A model generated the notes under the pieces. The model ran no database searches, had not been told where the DNA came from, and saw only the letters and a list, made by a program, of their open reading frames with translations. From an uncultured Eubacteriales bacterium (GTDB taxonomy: Bacteria; Bacillota; Clostridia; Oscillospirales; Oscillospiraceae), in NCBI GenBank assembly GCA_900548625.1, contig URLO01000063.1:1-9139 (forward strand): DNA of 9,139 nt, in the 5' to 3' direction. Made by a program: the position numbers and the translations under genes. Shown here piece after piece: positions 1 to 5,413 of this stretch (position 1 is the first letter of the stretch; each line of letters opens with the position of its first letter).

Positions 1-10
1 GCAGCCTTTT

Positions 11-43
11 CAAACGCGAACCCAGCCCTGCGGTTCGCGTTTG
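11..43. repeat. Perfect 12-bp inverted repeat (hairpin)
   Basis: The arm CAAACGCGAACC (11-22) is matched exactly by GGTTCGCGTTTG (32-43) around a 9-nt loop. No T-run follows on the plus strand, and the minus strand continues into AAAA rather than TTTT, so it is not a canonical intrinsic terminator. It may be the end of an upstream transcription unit outside the window or part of a repeat element together with the palindrome that follows directly. Confidence 0.6.
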
Positions 44-44
44 A

Positions 45-75
45 GAGCTTGTCAAAAAGACTTTTTGACAAGCTC
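45..75. repeat. Near-perfect 31-bp palindrome downstream of trmB
   Basis: The arm GAGCTTGTCAAAAAG (45-59) is the exact reverse complement of 61-75, with a single A between the arms. It starts 13 bp beyond the trmB stop codon. Read on the minus strand it gives a long hairpin with T5 inside its 3' arm, so it could stop trmB transcription, although no T-run follows the stem. An equally plausible reading is a dispersed palindromic repeat. The structure is certain; the role is not. Confidence 0.65.
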
Positions 76-88
76 AATCTCCCGGTTC

Positions 89-799
89 TTATTCCTCAGC
101 GGTCTCCTCTGCCGCCGCGTCCGCATCCGTTTCCTCCTTGGGATCCTCGGGGCGCGGCTGCTTCGTGACGACGACCGCCTCCACGCGGTTGATGGGCGTC
201 CCCAGCGCGTAGAATTTTTCCTCGTAGCCCGTCATGATGCCGACCGGTCCGTTTGCGTGCAGGTCGCGCGTGACGTTGCGCAGCGACAGCATACAGCTTT
301 CCATCTCCGGCAGCGACCACTCAAAGAGCTTGGCGTTGTCGGTCTTGAAGTGGATCTCGCCGCCGAGCTTCAGCACCTTCTTGTACTTTTCAAGGAAGCT
401 GTGATAGGTCAGGCGGCGCTTTGCGTTCTTCTTCCGCGGCCACGGGTCGCAGAAGTTGATGTAGAGCAGGTCGATCTCGCTCTCGTCAAAGAACTGGTCG
501 ATGTTCGCCGCGTCCAGCGAGACGAAAAAGACGTTTTTCAGCCCCAGCTTCACCGCGCTCTCCATCGCCAGCACCAGCGCGTCCGGCACGCGCTCAATGG
601 CGATGAGCAGCACGTCCGGCTCGGCCTGCGCCGTCTCGACCGTGAATTTTCCCTTGCCGCAGCCGACCTCGACGCGCAGTTCCCGGCACTGCGGCATCTG
701 TTCGCGCCAATGCCCGTGCCGCGCCTCCGGGTCGTGGATCCAGACGCTTTCGCACGCCGCCATGCGCGGCTCAAGATTGTTTCTTCTTCTCATTCTCAT
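89..799 (-). CDS. trmB: tRNA (guanine-N7-)-methyltransferase TrmB
   Basis: This cytoplasmic SAM-dependent enzyme methylates N7 of G46 in the variable loop of tRNAs. The protein has 236 residues, normal for bacterial TrmB. Visible motifs are the SAM-binding loop EVGCGKGKF (44-52), an acidic residue ending the next strand (IAIER, E69), the family signature YINFCDPWPRKKNAKRR (113-129; most relatives have NFSDPWP), FKTDN (151-155) and the late GIMTGYEEKF (187-196). The start is well supported because the N-terminal MRMR is conserved in the family (known from B. subtilis TrmB), with GTGGGG lying upstream. The C-terminus carries a Glu/Asp/Ala-rich tail of about 20 residues, probably disordered and not part of the catalytic core. 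The gene is transcribed divergently from asnS from its own promoter. Confidence 0.95.
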   Translation of the reverse strand: MRMRRRNNLEPRMAACESVWIHDPEARHGHWREQMPQCRELRVEVGCGKGKFTVETAQAEPDVLLIAIERVPDALVLAMESAVKLGLKNVFFVSLDAANIDQFFDESEIDLLYINFCDPWPRKKNAKRRLTYHSFLEKYKKVLKLGGEIHFKTDNAKLFEWSLPEMESCMLSLRNVTRDLHANGPVGIMTGYEEKFYALGTPINRVEAVVVTKQPRPEDPKEETDADAAAEETAEE

Positions 800-832
800 G
801 GAAATTTCCCCACATTCGTGTTCGTTTTCTGC

Positions 833-861
833 ATTATATCAAAGAAACGCCGGAAGGTAAA
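833..861 (-). promoter_or_regulatory. Promoter of trmB (sigma-A type)
   Basis: On the minus strand the -35 reads TTTACC (861-856), followed by 17 bp and the -10 TATAAT (838-833), preceded by TGA to give an extended -10. It lies about 35 bp upstream of the trmB start codon and points toward it. Confidence 0.7.
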
Positions 862-957
862 GGCAAATTTGCATCCGTTCGCGGCAGCCTTTTTCTCGTT
901 TCAGCGCTTTCCGGCGGAAAAAGCAAAGGCTTTTATACAAATATGTGCGGAGCATCC

Positions 958-986
958 TTGAATTTGCACCCGCATTGTTGTATAAT
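958..986 (+). promoter_or_regulatory. Promoter of asnS (sigma-A type)
   Basis: A -35 of TTGAAT (958-963), 17 bp, and a perfect -10 TATAAT (981-986). The start point would be near 993, giving a leader of about 124 nt before the asnS ATG. That is too short for a normal T-box leader. Confidence 0.65.
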
Positions 987-1027
987 TGTTCAATCTTCCG
1001 GGGTGCCCCGTGTCGGGCATGCAAAAC

Positions 1028-1067
1028 GCGGAATCTGCCGGGCCGTGCCGCAAGGCCGGCATTCTGC
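1028..1067 (+). promoter_or_regulatory. GC-rich leader hairpin upstream of asnS
   Basis: Within the asnS leader, 1028-1044 pairs with 1054-1067: GCGGAAT with ATTCTGC (one G-U pair), then GCCGG and CC with GGCCGGC, with small bulges, closed by a 9-nt loop. No T-run follows, so it is not a terminator by itself. It ends 33 nt before the AGAGAGGA ribosome binding site. It could be a stability element or an attenuation or protein-binding structure; nothing in the sequence decides. Confidence 0.4.
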
Positions 1068-1116
1068 TCCTGTAATGACAAATACAATGCCCGCGCGGCA
1101 AGAGAGGATCTATATT

Positions 1117-2511
1117 ATGGAACAGCTTATTTCCGTCCGTTCTCTGTTCAAGGACACGGACACCTACGCAGGTAAGGAGATCAAAGTCGGCGGCTGGGTG
1201 CGCAACCTGCGCGCCAGCAAGAACTTTGGCTTCATCAACCTGTCCGACGGCACATTTTTCTCTCAGCTTCAGGTCGTCTATGGCTCTGAGCTTCAGAACT
1301 TTGCAGAGATCTCCAAGCTGAACATCGGCGCCGCCGTCATCGTGACCGGCACGCTCGTGCTGACGCCCGATGCAAAGCAGCCGTTCGAGCTTCAGGCCAA
1401 GGAGGTCTTTGTCGAAGGCCCCTCCACGCCTGACTTCCCCATCCAGCCCAAGCGCCACTCCATGGAGTATCTGCGCACCGTCACGCACCTGCGTCCGCGT
1501 ACCAACACCTTCCAGGCAGTCTTCCGCGTGCGCAGCCTCATCGCGTTCGCCATCCACAAGTTCTTCCAGGAGCGAGGCTTTGTCTATGTCCACACGCCGC
1601 TCATCACCGGCTCTGACTGCGAGGGCGCGGGCGAAATGTTCCAGGTCACCACGCTGGATCTCATGAACCCGCCCAAGACGGACGACGGCAAGATCGACTA
1701 CGCCAAGGACTTCTTCGGAAAGCCCACCAACCTGACCGTCTCCGGCCAGCTCAACGGCGAGACCTTCGCCATGGCATTCCGCGACATCTACACCTTCGGC
1801 CCCACCTTCCGCGCCGAAAACTCCAACACCACGCGCCATGCGGCAGAGTTCTGGATGATCGAGCCGGAGATCGCGTTTGCCGACCTCACCGACAACATGC
1901 GCCTTGCCGAGGATATGATCAAGTATATCATCGCCTATGTGCTGGAAAATGCGCCGGAGGAGATGAATTTCTTCAACCAGTTCGTCGACAAGGGCCTTCT
2001 GGAGCGCCTGCACCATGTCATGACCTCCGATTTCGCCCACGTCACCTACACCGATGCCGTTGCACTTCTGGAAAAGCACAACGACAAGTTCGATTACAAG
2101 GTCTTCTGGGGCTGCGACCTGCAAACGGAGCATGAGCGCTATCTCACCGAGCAGATCTTCAAGCGCCCGGTCTTCGTCACCGACTATCCGAAGGAGATCA
2201 AGGCCTTCTATATGAAGCTCAACCCCGACGGAAAGACCGTTGCGGCCATGGACTGCCTCGTTCCCGGCATTGGCGAGATCATCGGCGGCAGCCAGCGTGA
2301 GGACGATTATGACAAGCTACTGACGCGCATGAACGAGCTTGGCCTCAATCCCGCGGATTACAAGTTCTATCTCGATCTGCGCAAGTACGGCACCGCCCGT
2401 CACGCGGGCTTCGGCCTCGGCTTCGAGCGCTGCGTCATGTATCTCACCGGCATCTCCAACATCCGCGACGTGCTCCCGTTCCCGCGCACTGTCAACAACT
2501 GCGAGCTGTAA
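1117..2511 (+). CDS. asnS: Asparaginyl-tRNA synthetase
   Basis: A class IIb aminoacyl-tRNA synthetase that charges tRNA-Asn with asparagine in an ATP-dependent reaction in the cytoplasm. The frame is open further upstream, but the start chosen is the ATG at 1117: it has AGAGAGGA 8 nt upstream and begins MEQLISV just before the OB-fold. The resulting 464 residues match the usual length (about 465). The anticodon-binding OB-fold covers about 20-110 (KVGGWVRNLR, NFGFINLSDG). Motif 1 runs about 136-161 (RVRSLIAFAIHKFFQERGF), followed by ITGSDCEGAGEMFQVT in the active site. Motif 2 starts at TFRAENSNTTRH (230-241), and motif 3 is GFGLGFERC (431-439). It has its own promoter and terminator, so it is monocistronic. 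The C-terminus ends NCEL. AspRS is less likely because the overall motif pattern and OB region are AsnRS-like. Confidence 0.95.
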   Translation: MEQLISVRSLFKDTDTYAGKEIKVGGWVRNLRASKNFGFINLSDGTFFSQLQVVYGSELQNFAEISKLNIGAAVIVTGTLVLTPDAKQPFELQAKEVFVEGPSTPDFPIQPKRHSMEYLRTVTHLRPRTNTFQAVFRVRSLIAFAIHKFFQERGFVYVHTPLITGSDCEGAGEMFQVTTLDLMNPPKTDDGKIDYAKDFFGKPTNLTVSGQLNGETFAMAFRDIYTFGPTFRAENSNTTRHAAEFWMIEPEIAFADLTDNMRLAEDMIKYIIAYVLENAPEEMNFFNQFVDKGLLERLHHVMTSDFAHVTYTDAVALLEKHNDKFDYKVFWGCDLQTEHERYLTEQIFKRPVFVTDYPKEIKAFYMKLNPDGKTVAAMDCLVPGIGEIIGGSQREDDYDKLLTRMNELGLNPADYKFYLDLRKYGTARHAGFGLGFERCVMYLTGISNIRDVLPFPRTVNNCEL

Positions 2512-2545
2512 ACGCTCCGGCAGAACAAGGTTCATAAAACAGTTG

Positions 2546-2584
2546 ACCCTCCGTATGTATCGATCATACGGAGGGTTTCTTGTT
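2546..2584 (+). terminator. Intrinsic terminator of asnS
   Basis: A perfect 12-bp stem, ACCCTCCGTATG (2546-2557) with CATACGGAGGGT (2565-2576), has a 7-nt loop and is followed by TTTCTTGTT. It starts 34 bp after the asnS stop. On the minus strand the stem is preceded by an A-rich run and followed after six bases by TTTTAT, so it may also end transcripts of the convergent membrane-protein gene. Confidence 0.85.
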
Positions 2585-2680
2585 GCATGCTCCCGGCAGG
2601 AGTGTTTCGCGGGGCGCCGGTTTGTTTCGAAAGGGCTTTGATGCTCCGGCAAACCGGAGGCTGCGCAGAAACACGGCATC

Positions 2681-3127
2681 TTATTTTTGGAGCTTTTCAC
2701 TCAATTTACAGCCTGCAAAAGAGACCGCGGCCATGAGAACAAAGCAGGCGGCATACGCCGTGAATACACTGTGGCTCCAATTTGTCAGGCTGAAACCAAG
2801 GTTCAATATAGGCAAGTAGAAAAGCTGTGACCATACCCCAAGGCCATTCGCCCAATAGGCATGAAAAGCCAGTTCCTGAATGCCAACCAGCAGCAAGTCA
2901 AATGCAGCAATCAGATTCAAGGAAATAAAAATGGCTCTCGTCATGCGATAATGCTTGTCAAGAAAAAACGCAATACATCCCCAGACGAGCAGCGCAGCCA
3001 GTGATATCAGGCCATACGGGAAAGCAGACTCTGTATAGGCGAGCATATACCAGTTTTGAATTCTGCCGGCAAGGAAAGGAAGCGCACCAAATGCAAAAGC
3101 GATCAAAACAGGATATTTCTTTTTCAT
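2681..3127 (-). CDS. Small multi-pass membrane protein, unknown function
   Basis: I do not recognise this family. The start is set at the ATG at 3127 because AAGGAGA lies about 9 nt upstream; the open frame further upstream overlaps the promoter. The 148-residue product is strongly hydrophobic, with likely transmembrane segments at about 5-21, 36-56, 65-83 and 121-140 and a weaker one at about 98-112. A basic KKK lies at the N-terminus, KHYR sits after the second segment and KLSEKLQK ends the chain. Aromatic residues are frequent between segments. No catalytic motif or transporter signature is visible. The gene is monocistronic and convergent with asnS. Its codon choice is more AT-rich (AAA, AAT, ATT) than that of neighbouring genes, which suggests later acquisition. 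Confidence 0.75.
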   Translation of the reverse strand: MKKKYPVLIAFAFGALPFLAGRIQNWYMLAYTESAFPYGLISLAALLVWGCIAFFLDKHYRMTRAIFISLNLIAAFDLLLVGIQELAFHAYWANGLGVWSQLFYLPILNLGFSLTNWSHSVFTAYAACFVLMAAVSFAGCKLSEKLQK

Positions 3128-3180
3128 ACGAACATTCTCCTTTACCGAATCCCACCTTGCCGGTCTGTTTATGTATTCAA

Positions 3181-3209
3181 ATGTTACGATCAATCCACGG
3201 ATGTGTCAA
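3181..3209 (-). promoter_or_regulatory. Promoter of the small membrane protein gene
   Basis: On the minus strand a perfect -35 TTGACA (3209-3204), 17 bp, then TAACAT (3186-3181, four of six matches to TATAAT). It lies about 55 bp upstream of the start codon at 3127, between the end of the DUF3786 gene and this gene, so the membrane protein gene need not depend on read-through. Confidence 0.65.
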
Positions 3210-3265
3210 CTGAAACTATGTGAGCGCCGAGAACGGTCCGAGCGGATTTCTGCTGCGCCCTGCGC

Positions 3266-3886
3266 TCAAGGCTTGTCCATCAGGTCCTCCAGCCTTGAAA
3301 TGAGGAAGCTGGCGGCGTAGCAGACGGTCTCAAAATGGAGGAAGGAAAGCGTGTTTTCATCCCACATCAGCTTCAGAACCGGCGGAAATTCCTCGTCCGA
3401 GGACCAGAACTGCACGATCACGGGCAGAAAATCGAACAGCGGCAGCCGGCAGCTCACCTCGCCTATCTGCAAATCGACGCCGCCGAGTCTGCGGCAAGCC
3501 TGCGCAAGCGCCTGCGGCGCGCGGTCACAGCGCGCGGCGAAGGTGGTGAACATGCCCTTGGCGGGATCGGCGCCATACGCCGCGCCGGGCAGATTTTCCG
3601 CACGGCAGAAGCGCCCCGCAAGACGGCAGCCGTCCTTTGCGCAGCAGAGCAGATCGTAGAGCACCATGCTGTCGAGGATGCCGGCGGGAGCATAGTCCGC
3701 GCCGTTTTCCGTCCATTCGGCCGTTCCCTCGTGACGGCTGACGCGGTAGTGCCGCGCCAGCATGGTCAGATAGAGATATGCGCCGTCGTGCGCAAGGTGA
3801 AAGTTCTGGATCATGCGCTGCTGGTCGTATTTTAGAAATTCCGAGGGCATTCGCTCGAATGCCTTTTCATAGTTGCTTTGCGGCAT
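3266..3886 (-). CDS. DUF3786 domain-containing protein
   Basis: The start is the ATG at 3886 because AGAGGTGA lies 6-7 nt upstream; a GTG three codons earlier is inside that ribosome binding site. The product has 206 residues, no signal peptide and no membrane segment. Its C-terminal third, SSDEEFPPVLKLMWDENTL and then SFLHFETV, resembles the end of DUF3786 proteins as I know them (a DEEFPP-type motif followed by a paired hydrophobic helix). Cysteines are scattered (CCAKDGC, CR) but do not form an iron-sulfur motif. DUF3786 has no established function; in anaerobes it can be fused or adjacent to iron-sulfur or corrinoid-related domains, which I do not see here. The gene starts 32 bp after the capA-like stop, so the two are almost certainly co-transcribed. 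Confidence 0.7.
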   Translation of the reverse strand: MPQSNYEKAFERMPSEFLKYDQQRMIQNFHLAHDGAYLYLTMLARHYRVSRHEGTAEWTENGADYAPAGILDSMVLYDLLCCAKDGCRLAGRFCRAENLPGAAYGADPAKGMFTTFAARCDRAPQALAQACRRLGGVDLQIGEVSCRLPLFDFLPVIVQFWSSDEEFPPVLKLMWDENTLSFLHFETVCYAASFLISRLEDLMDKP

Positions 3887-3918
3887 GGGTATCACCTCTG
3901 AGACGCGGTGTGTGCGGC

Positions 3919-5241
3919 TTATTTTCCGGAGTCATAGTCCGACGCGGTGTTGGTGCGCAGATGCGCGATCGCGGCGGTGAATGCGTCGTTCATCTCCGGG
4001 AAAAGGTTGTTGTTGATGGCACTGCGGATGGGGACGACCTGATAGCGCGTGCCCTCCACGTCGCTCTCGGTCTTCAGAATATACAGCGGCGTGTAGGAGA
4101 TGCCGGTCAGGGCGGTCTCGCCGGTGCTGCCGTTTTTTGTGATCTGTAAATTCAAAATGAGCGATTCCATCGCGTAATCATATTTCTGGCTGTCGGGGCT
4201 GGAGAGGAAATTGCCGAGGCTGTAGGCAACAAAGCAGGTTTTCTGCTGGCCATCGACGGTGGTGACGGGGACCTGCTTCATCTCGCCGACAACGTGCGGG
4301 TGTGAGCCGAGGATGATGTCCACGCCGTTTGTCAGCAGGAGGTCTGTGATCTTGTCCTGCGTTGAGACAACGGTCGTATCCCACTCGCTGCCCCAATGGA
4401 GCATGGCGACGATCAGATCGGGGCTGAGCGCCTTGGCGGCCTTCACGGACTTCACGATGGCGTCCTTGTTGACCTCCTTGTATTCGCTGTCATAGTCCTT
4501 GTAGAGCAGATCGACGCAGTATTCCGAGCCCTCCGGCACGGAGATGTTGTTGAGACCCTTGGTATAGGCGATGAAGGCGATCTTGATGCCGTTCACATTC
4601 TTGAGCAGAACGCCGTCGTTCGTCTCCTTGTCGTCCTTGGCGGCGTAGGTGCCGACGTGGTCGATGCCGACGGTATTGAGGTATTTGATGGTGCTTTTCA
4701 GGCCGGAAATGCCGTTCTGGATGCTGTAGGTGTTGGCGGTCTGGACAAGATCAAAGCCCTTCTCCTTGAGCGCCAGCGCCAGTGCCTCCGGCGCGCGGAA
4801 ATCCGGACGGCCGGAATACGGCTCGCCGCAGAAGTTCAGCTCCAGATTGCCGACCGTGAGGTCCGCGCCCATCGTCAGCGCCGAAACAGCGGAGAAGCTG
4901 TCGGAAAAATCGTAGCTTCCGTCTGCCTGCTTTGCGGCGTCGATCTGCTCGTCATAGACCATGATGTCACCGACGGCGGCAAGTGTAATAACGGTGTCCG
5001 GCTGCGCATCGGGGATCTGCGCAGTGGGCGTGTTCTGCACCGGGACGGACTGCGGCTTGCCGCCCGTGTCCTTTCGGCTCTGGCAGCCGCGTGCGATCAG
5101 CACGATCGTGAGGATCAGGATCACAATGAGCACGCCGAGAACGATGCGCTGCTGAAGCCGGCGGCGGCGCTTTTGCTCCAGACGGCGCAGACGGCGCTCC
5201 TCCAGCATCTTGTCGTCACGTTCAAAATTTGGTGATTCCAT
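3919..5241 (-). CDS. CapA-family (PGA_cap) membrane-anchored putative metallophosphoesterase
   Basis: The start is the ATG at 5241, with GGGAGG 7-8 nt upstream; 440 residues. The N-terminus is cytoplasmic, Arg/Lys/Glu-rich and probably helical (about 7-32). One membrane span follows (IVLGVLIVILILTIVLIA, 33-50), then a Pro/Thr/Gln-rich linker (about 57-83), so the catalytic domain should face outside. That domain carries CapA landmarks: GDIM (91-94), GNLE (131-134), HWGSEW (282-287), GSHPHVV (312-318) and YSLGNF (340-345). The family includes PgsA/CapA of poly-gamma-glutamate export and is structurally related to calcineurin-like phosphoesterases; the actual substrate is unknown. The usual NNH metal-binding motif is replaced by NTY (170-172), so activity may be altered. 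No capB or capC synthesis gene is nearby, so capsule formation is not supported. It is first gene of an operon with the DUF3786 gene. Confidence 0.85.
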   Translation of the reverse strand: MESPNFERDDKMLEERRLRRLEQKRRRRLQQRIVLGVLIVILILTIVLIARGCQSRKDTGGKPQSVPVQNTPTAQIPDAQPDTVITLAAVGDIMVYDEQIDAAKQADGSYDFSDSFSAVSALTMGADLTVGNLELNFCGEPYSGRPDFRAPEALALALKEKGFDLVQTANTYSIQNGISGLKSTIKYLNTVGIDHVGTYAAKDDKETNDGVLLKNVNGIKIAFIAYTKGLNNISVPEGSEYCVDLLYKDYDSEYKEVNKDAIVKSVKAAKALSPDLIVAMLHWGSEWDTTVVSTQDKITDLLLTNGVDIILGSHPHVVGEMKQVPVTTVDGQQKTCFVAYSLGNFLSSPDSQKYDYAMESLILNLQITKNGSTGETALTGISYTPLYILKTESDVEGTRYQVVPIRSAINNNLFPEMNDAFTAAIAHLRTNTASDYDSGK

Positions 5242-5269
5242 AGGCGTACCTCCCTGATCTTGTATACAT

Positions 5270-5298
5270 AATATACTATAGTTTGCCCCGATACACAA
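5270..5298 (-). promoter_or_regulatory. Promoter of the capA-like/DUF3786 operon
   Basis: On the minus strand TTGTGT (5298-5293), exactly 17 bp, then TATATT (5275-5270), about 28 bp upstream of the start codon at 5241. The -35 hexamer is the same variant used by the three GNAT promoters at the other end of the window. Confidence 0.6.
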
Positions 5299-5354
5299 TC
5301 CTTTTTTCGTCTGACCGTGCATGTGTGGAGGCGAAAAAAAGGAAAATCGGGCGG

Positions 5355-5375
5355 ATCACGCTTGACAACCGTGAT
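5355..5375. promoter_or_regulatory. 21-bp dyad, probable operator of the GTPase operon
   Basis: The half-site ATCACGCTT (5355-5363), a GAC centre, and the half-site AACCGTGAT (5367-5375) match as inverted repeats at 8 of 9 positions. The right arm overlaps the TG of the extended -10 and the first base of the -10, so a bound protein should block RNA polymerase. The context (a metallochaperone-type GTPase operon) suggests a metal-responsive repressor such as a Fur/Zur-type protein, but the sequence is not a textbook Zur or Fur box. Confidence 0.5.
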
Positions 5376-5380
5376 ATAAT
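5372..5380 (+). promoter_or_regulatory. Extended -10 promoter of the GTPase operon
   Basis: TGA followed by a perfect TATAAT (5375-5380) forms an extended -10. The region where a -35 would lie (about 5352-5357) has no good match; the TTGACA at 5362 is only 7 bp away and cannot serve as its -35. Transcription should start near 5387, 27 nt before the ATG. Confidence 0.6.
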
Positions 5381-5413
5381 AAAAGAAAAAATTCACATAG
5401 AAGGTGTTTTTTC

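Noticed and set aside
41..961. 306-codon plus-strand open frame across trmB
   Set aside because: Shadow of trmB; Arg/Leu/His-rich composition with no domain, and it runs through the 45-75 palindrome and the trmB promoter.
993..1116. T-box riboswitch ahead of asnS
   Set aside because: Leader too short; no T-box core sequence and no terminator/antiterminator pair.
901..2133. 410-codon minus-strand open frame opposite asnS
   Set aside because: Antisense shadow of a GC-rich coding gene; no recognisable motifs, and the asnS frame has all class II synthetase motifs.
2644..2659. Terminator for the small membrane protein gene (CTCCGG-CAAA-CCGGAG hairpin)
   Set aside because: The stem is only 6 bp and no T-run follows on the minus strand; the stronger hairpin at 2546-2576 is the better candidate for both strands.
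3221..3268. Terminator after the DUF3786 gene
   Set aside because: TGAGCGC and GCGCTCA form only a distant 7-bp pair with no T-run on the minus strand; too weak to call.
5362..5367. TTGACA as the -35 of the GTPase operon
   Set aside because: Only 7 bp separate it from TATAAT and no -10-like sequence exists 16-18 bp downstream; it is better explained as the centre of the dyad.
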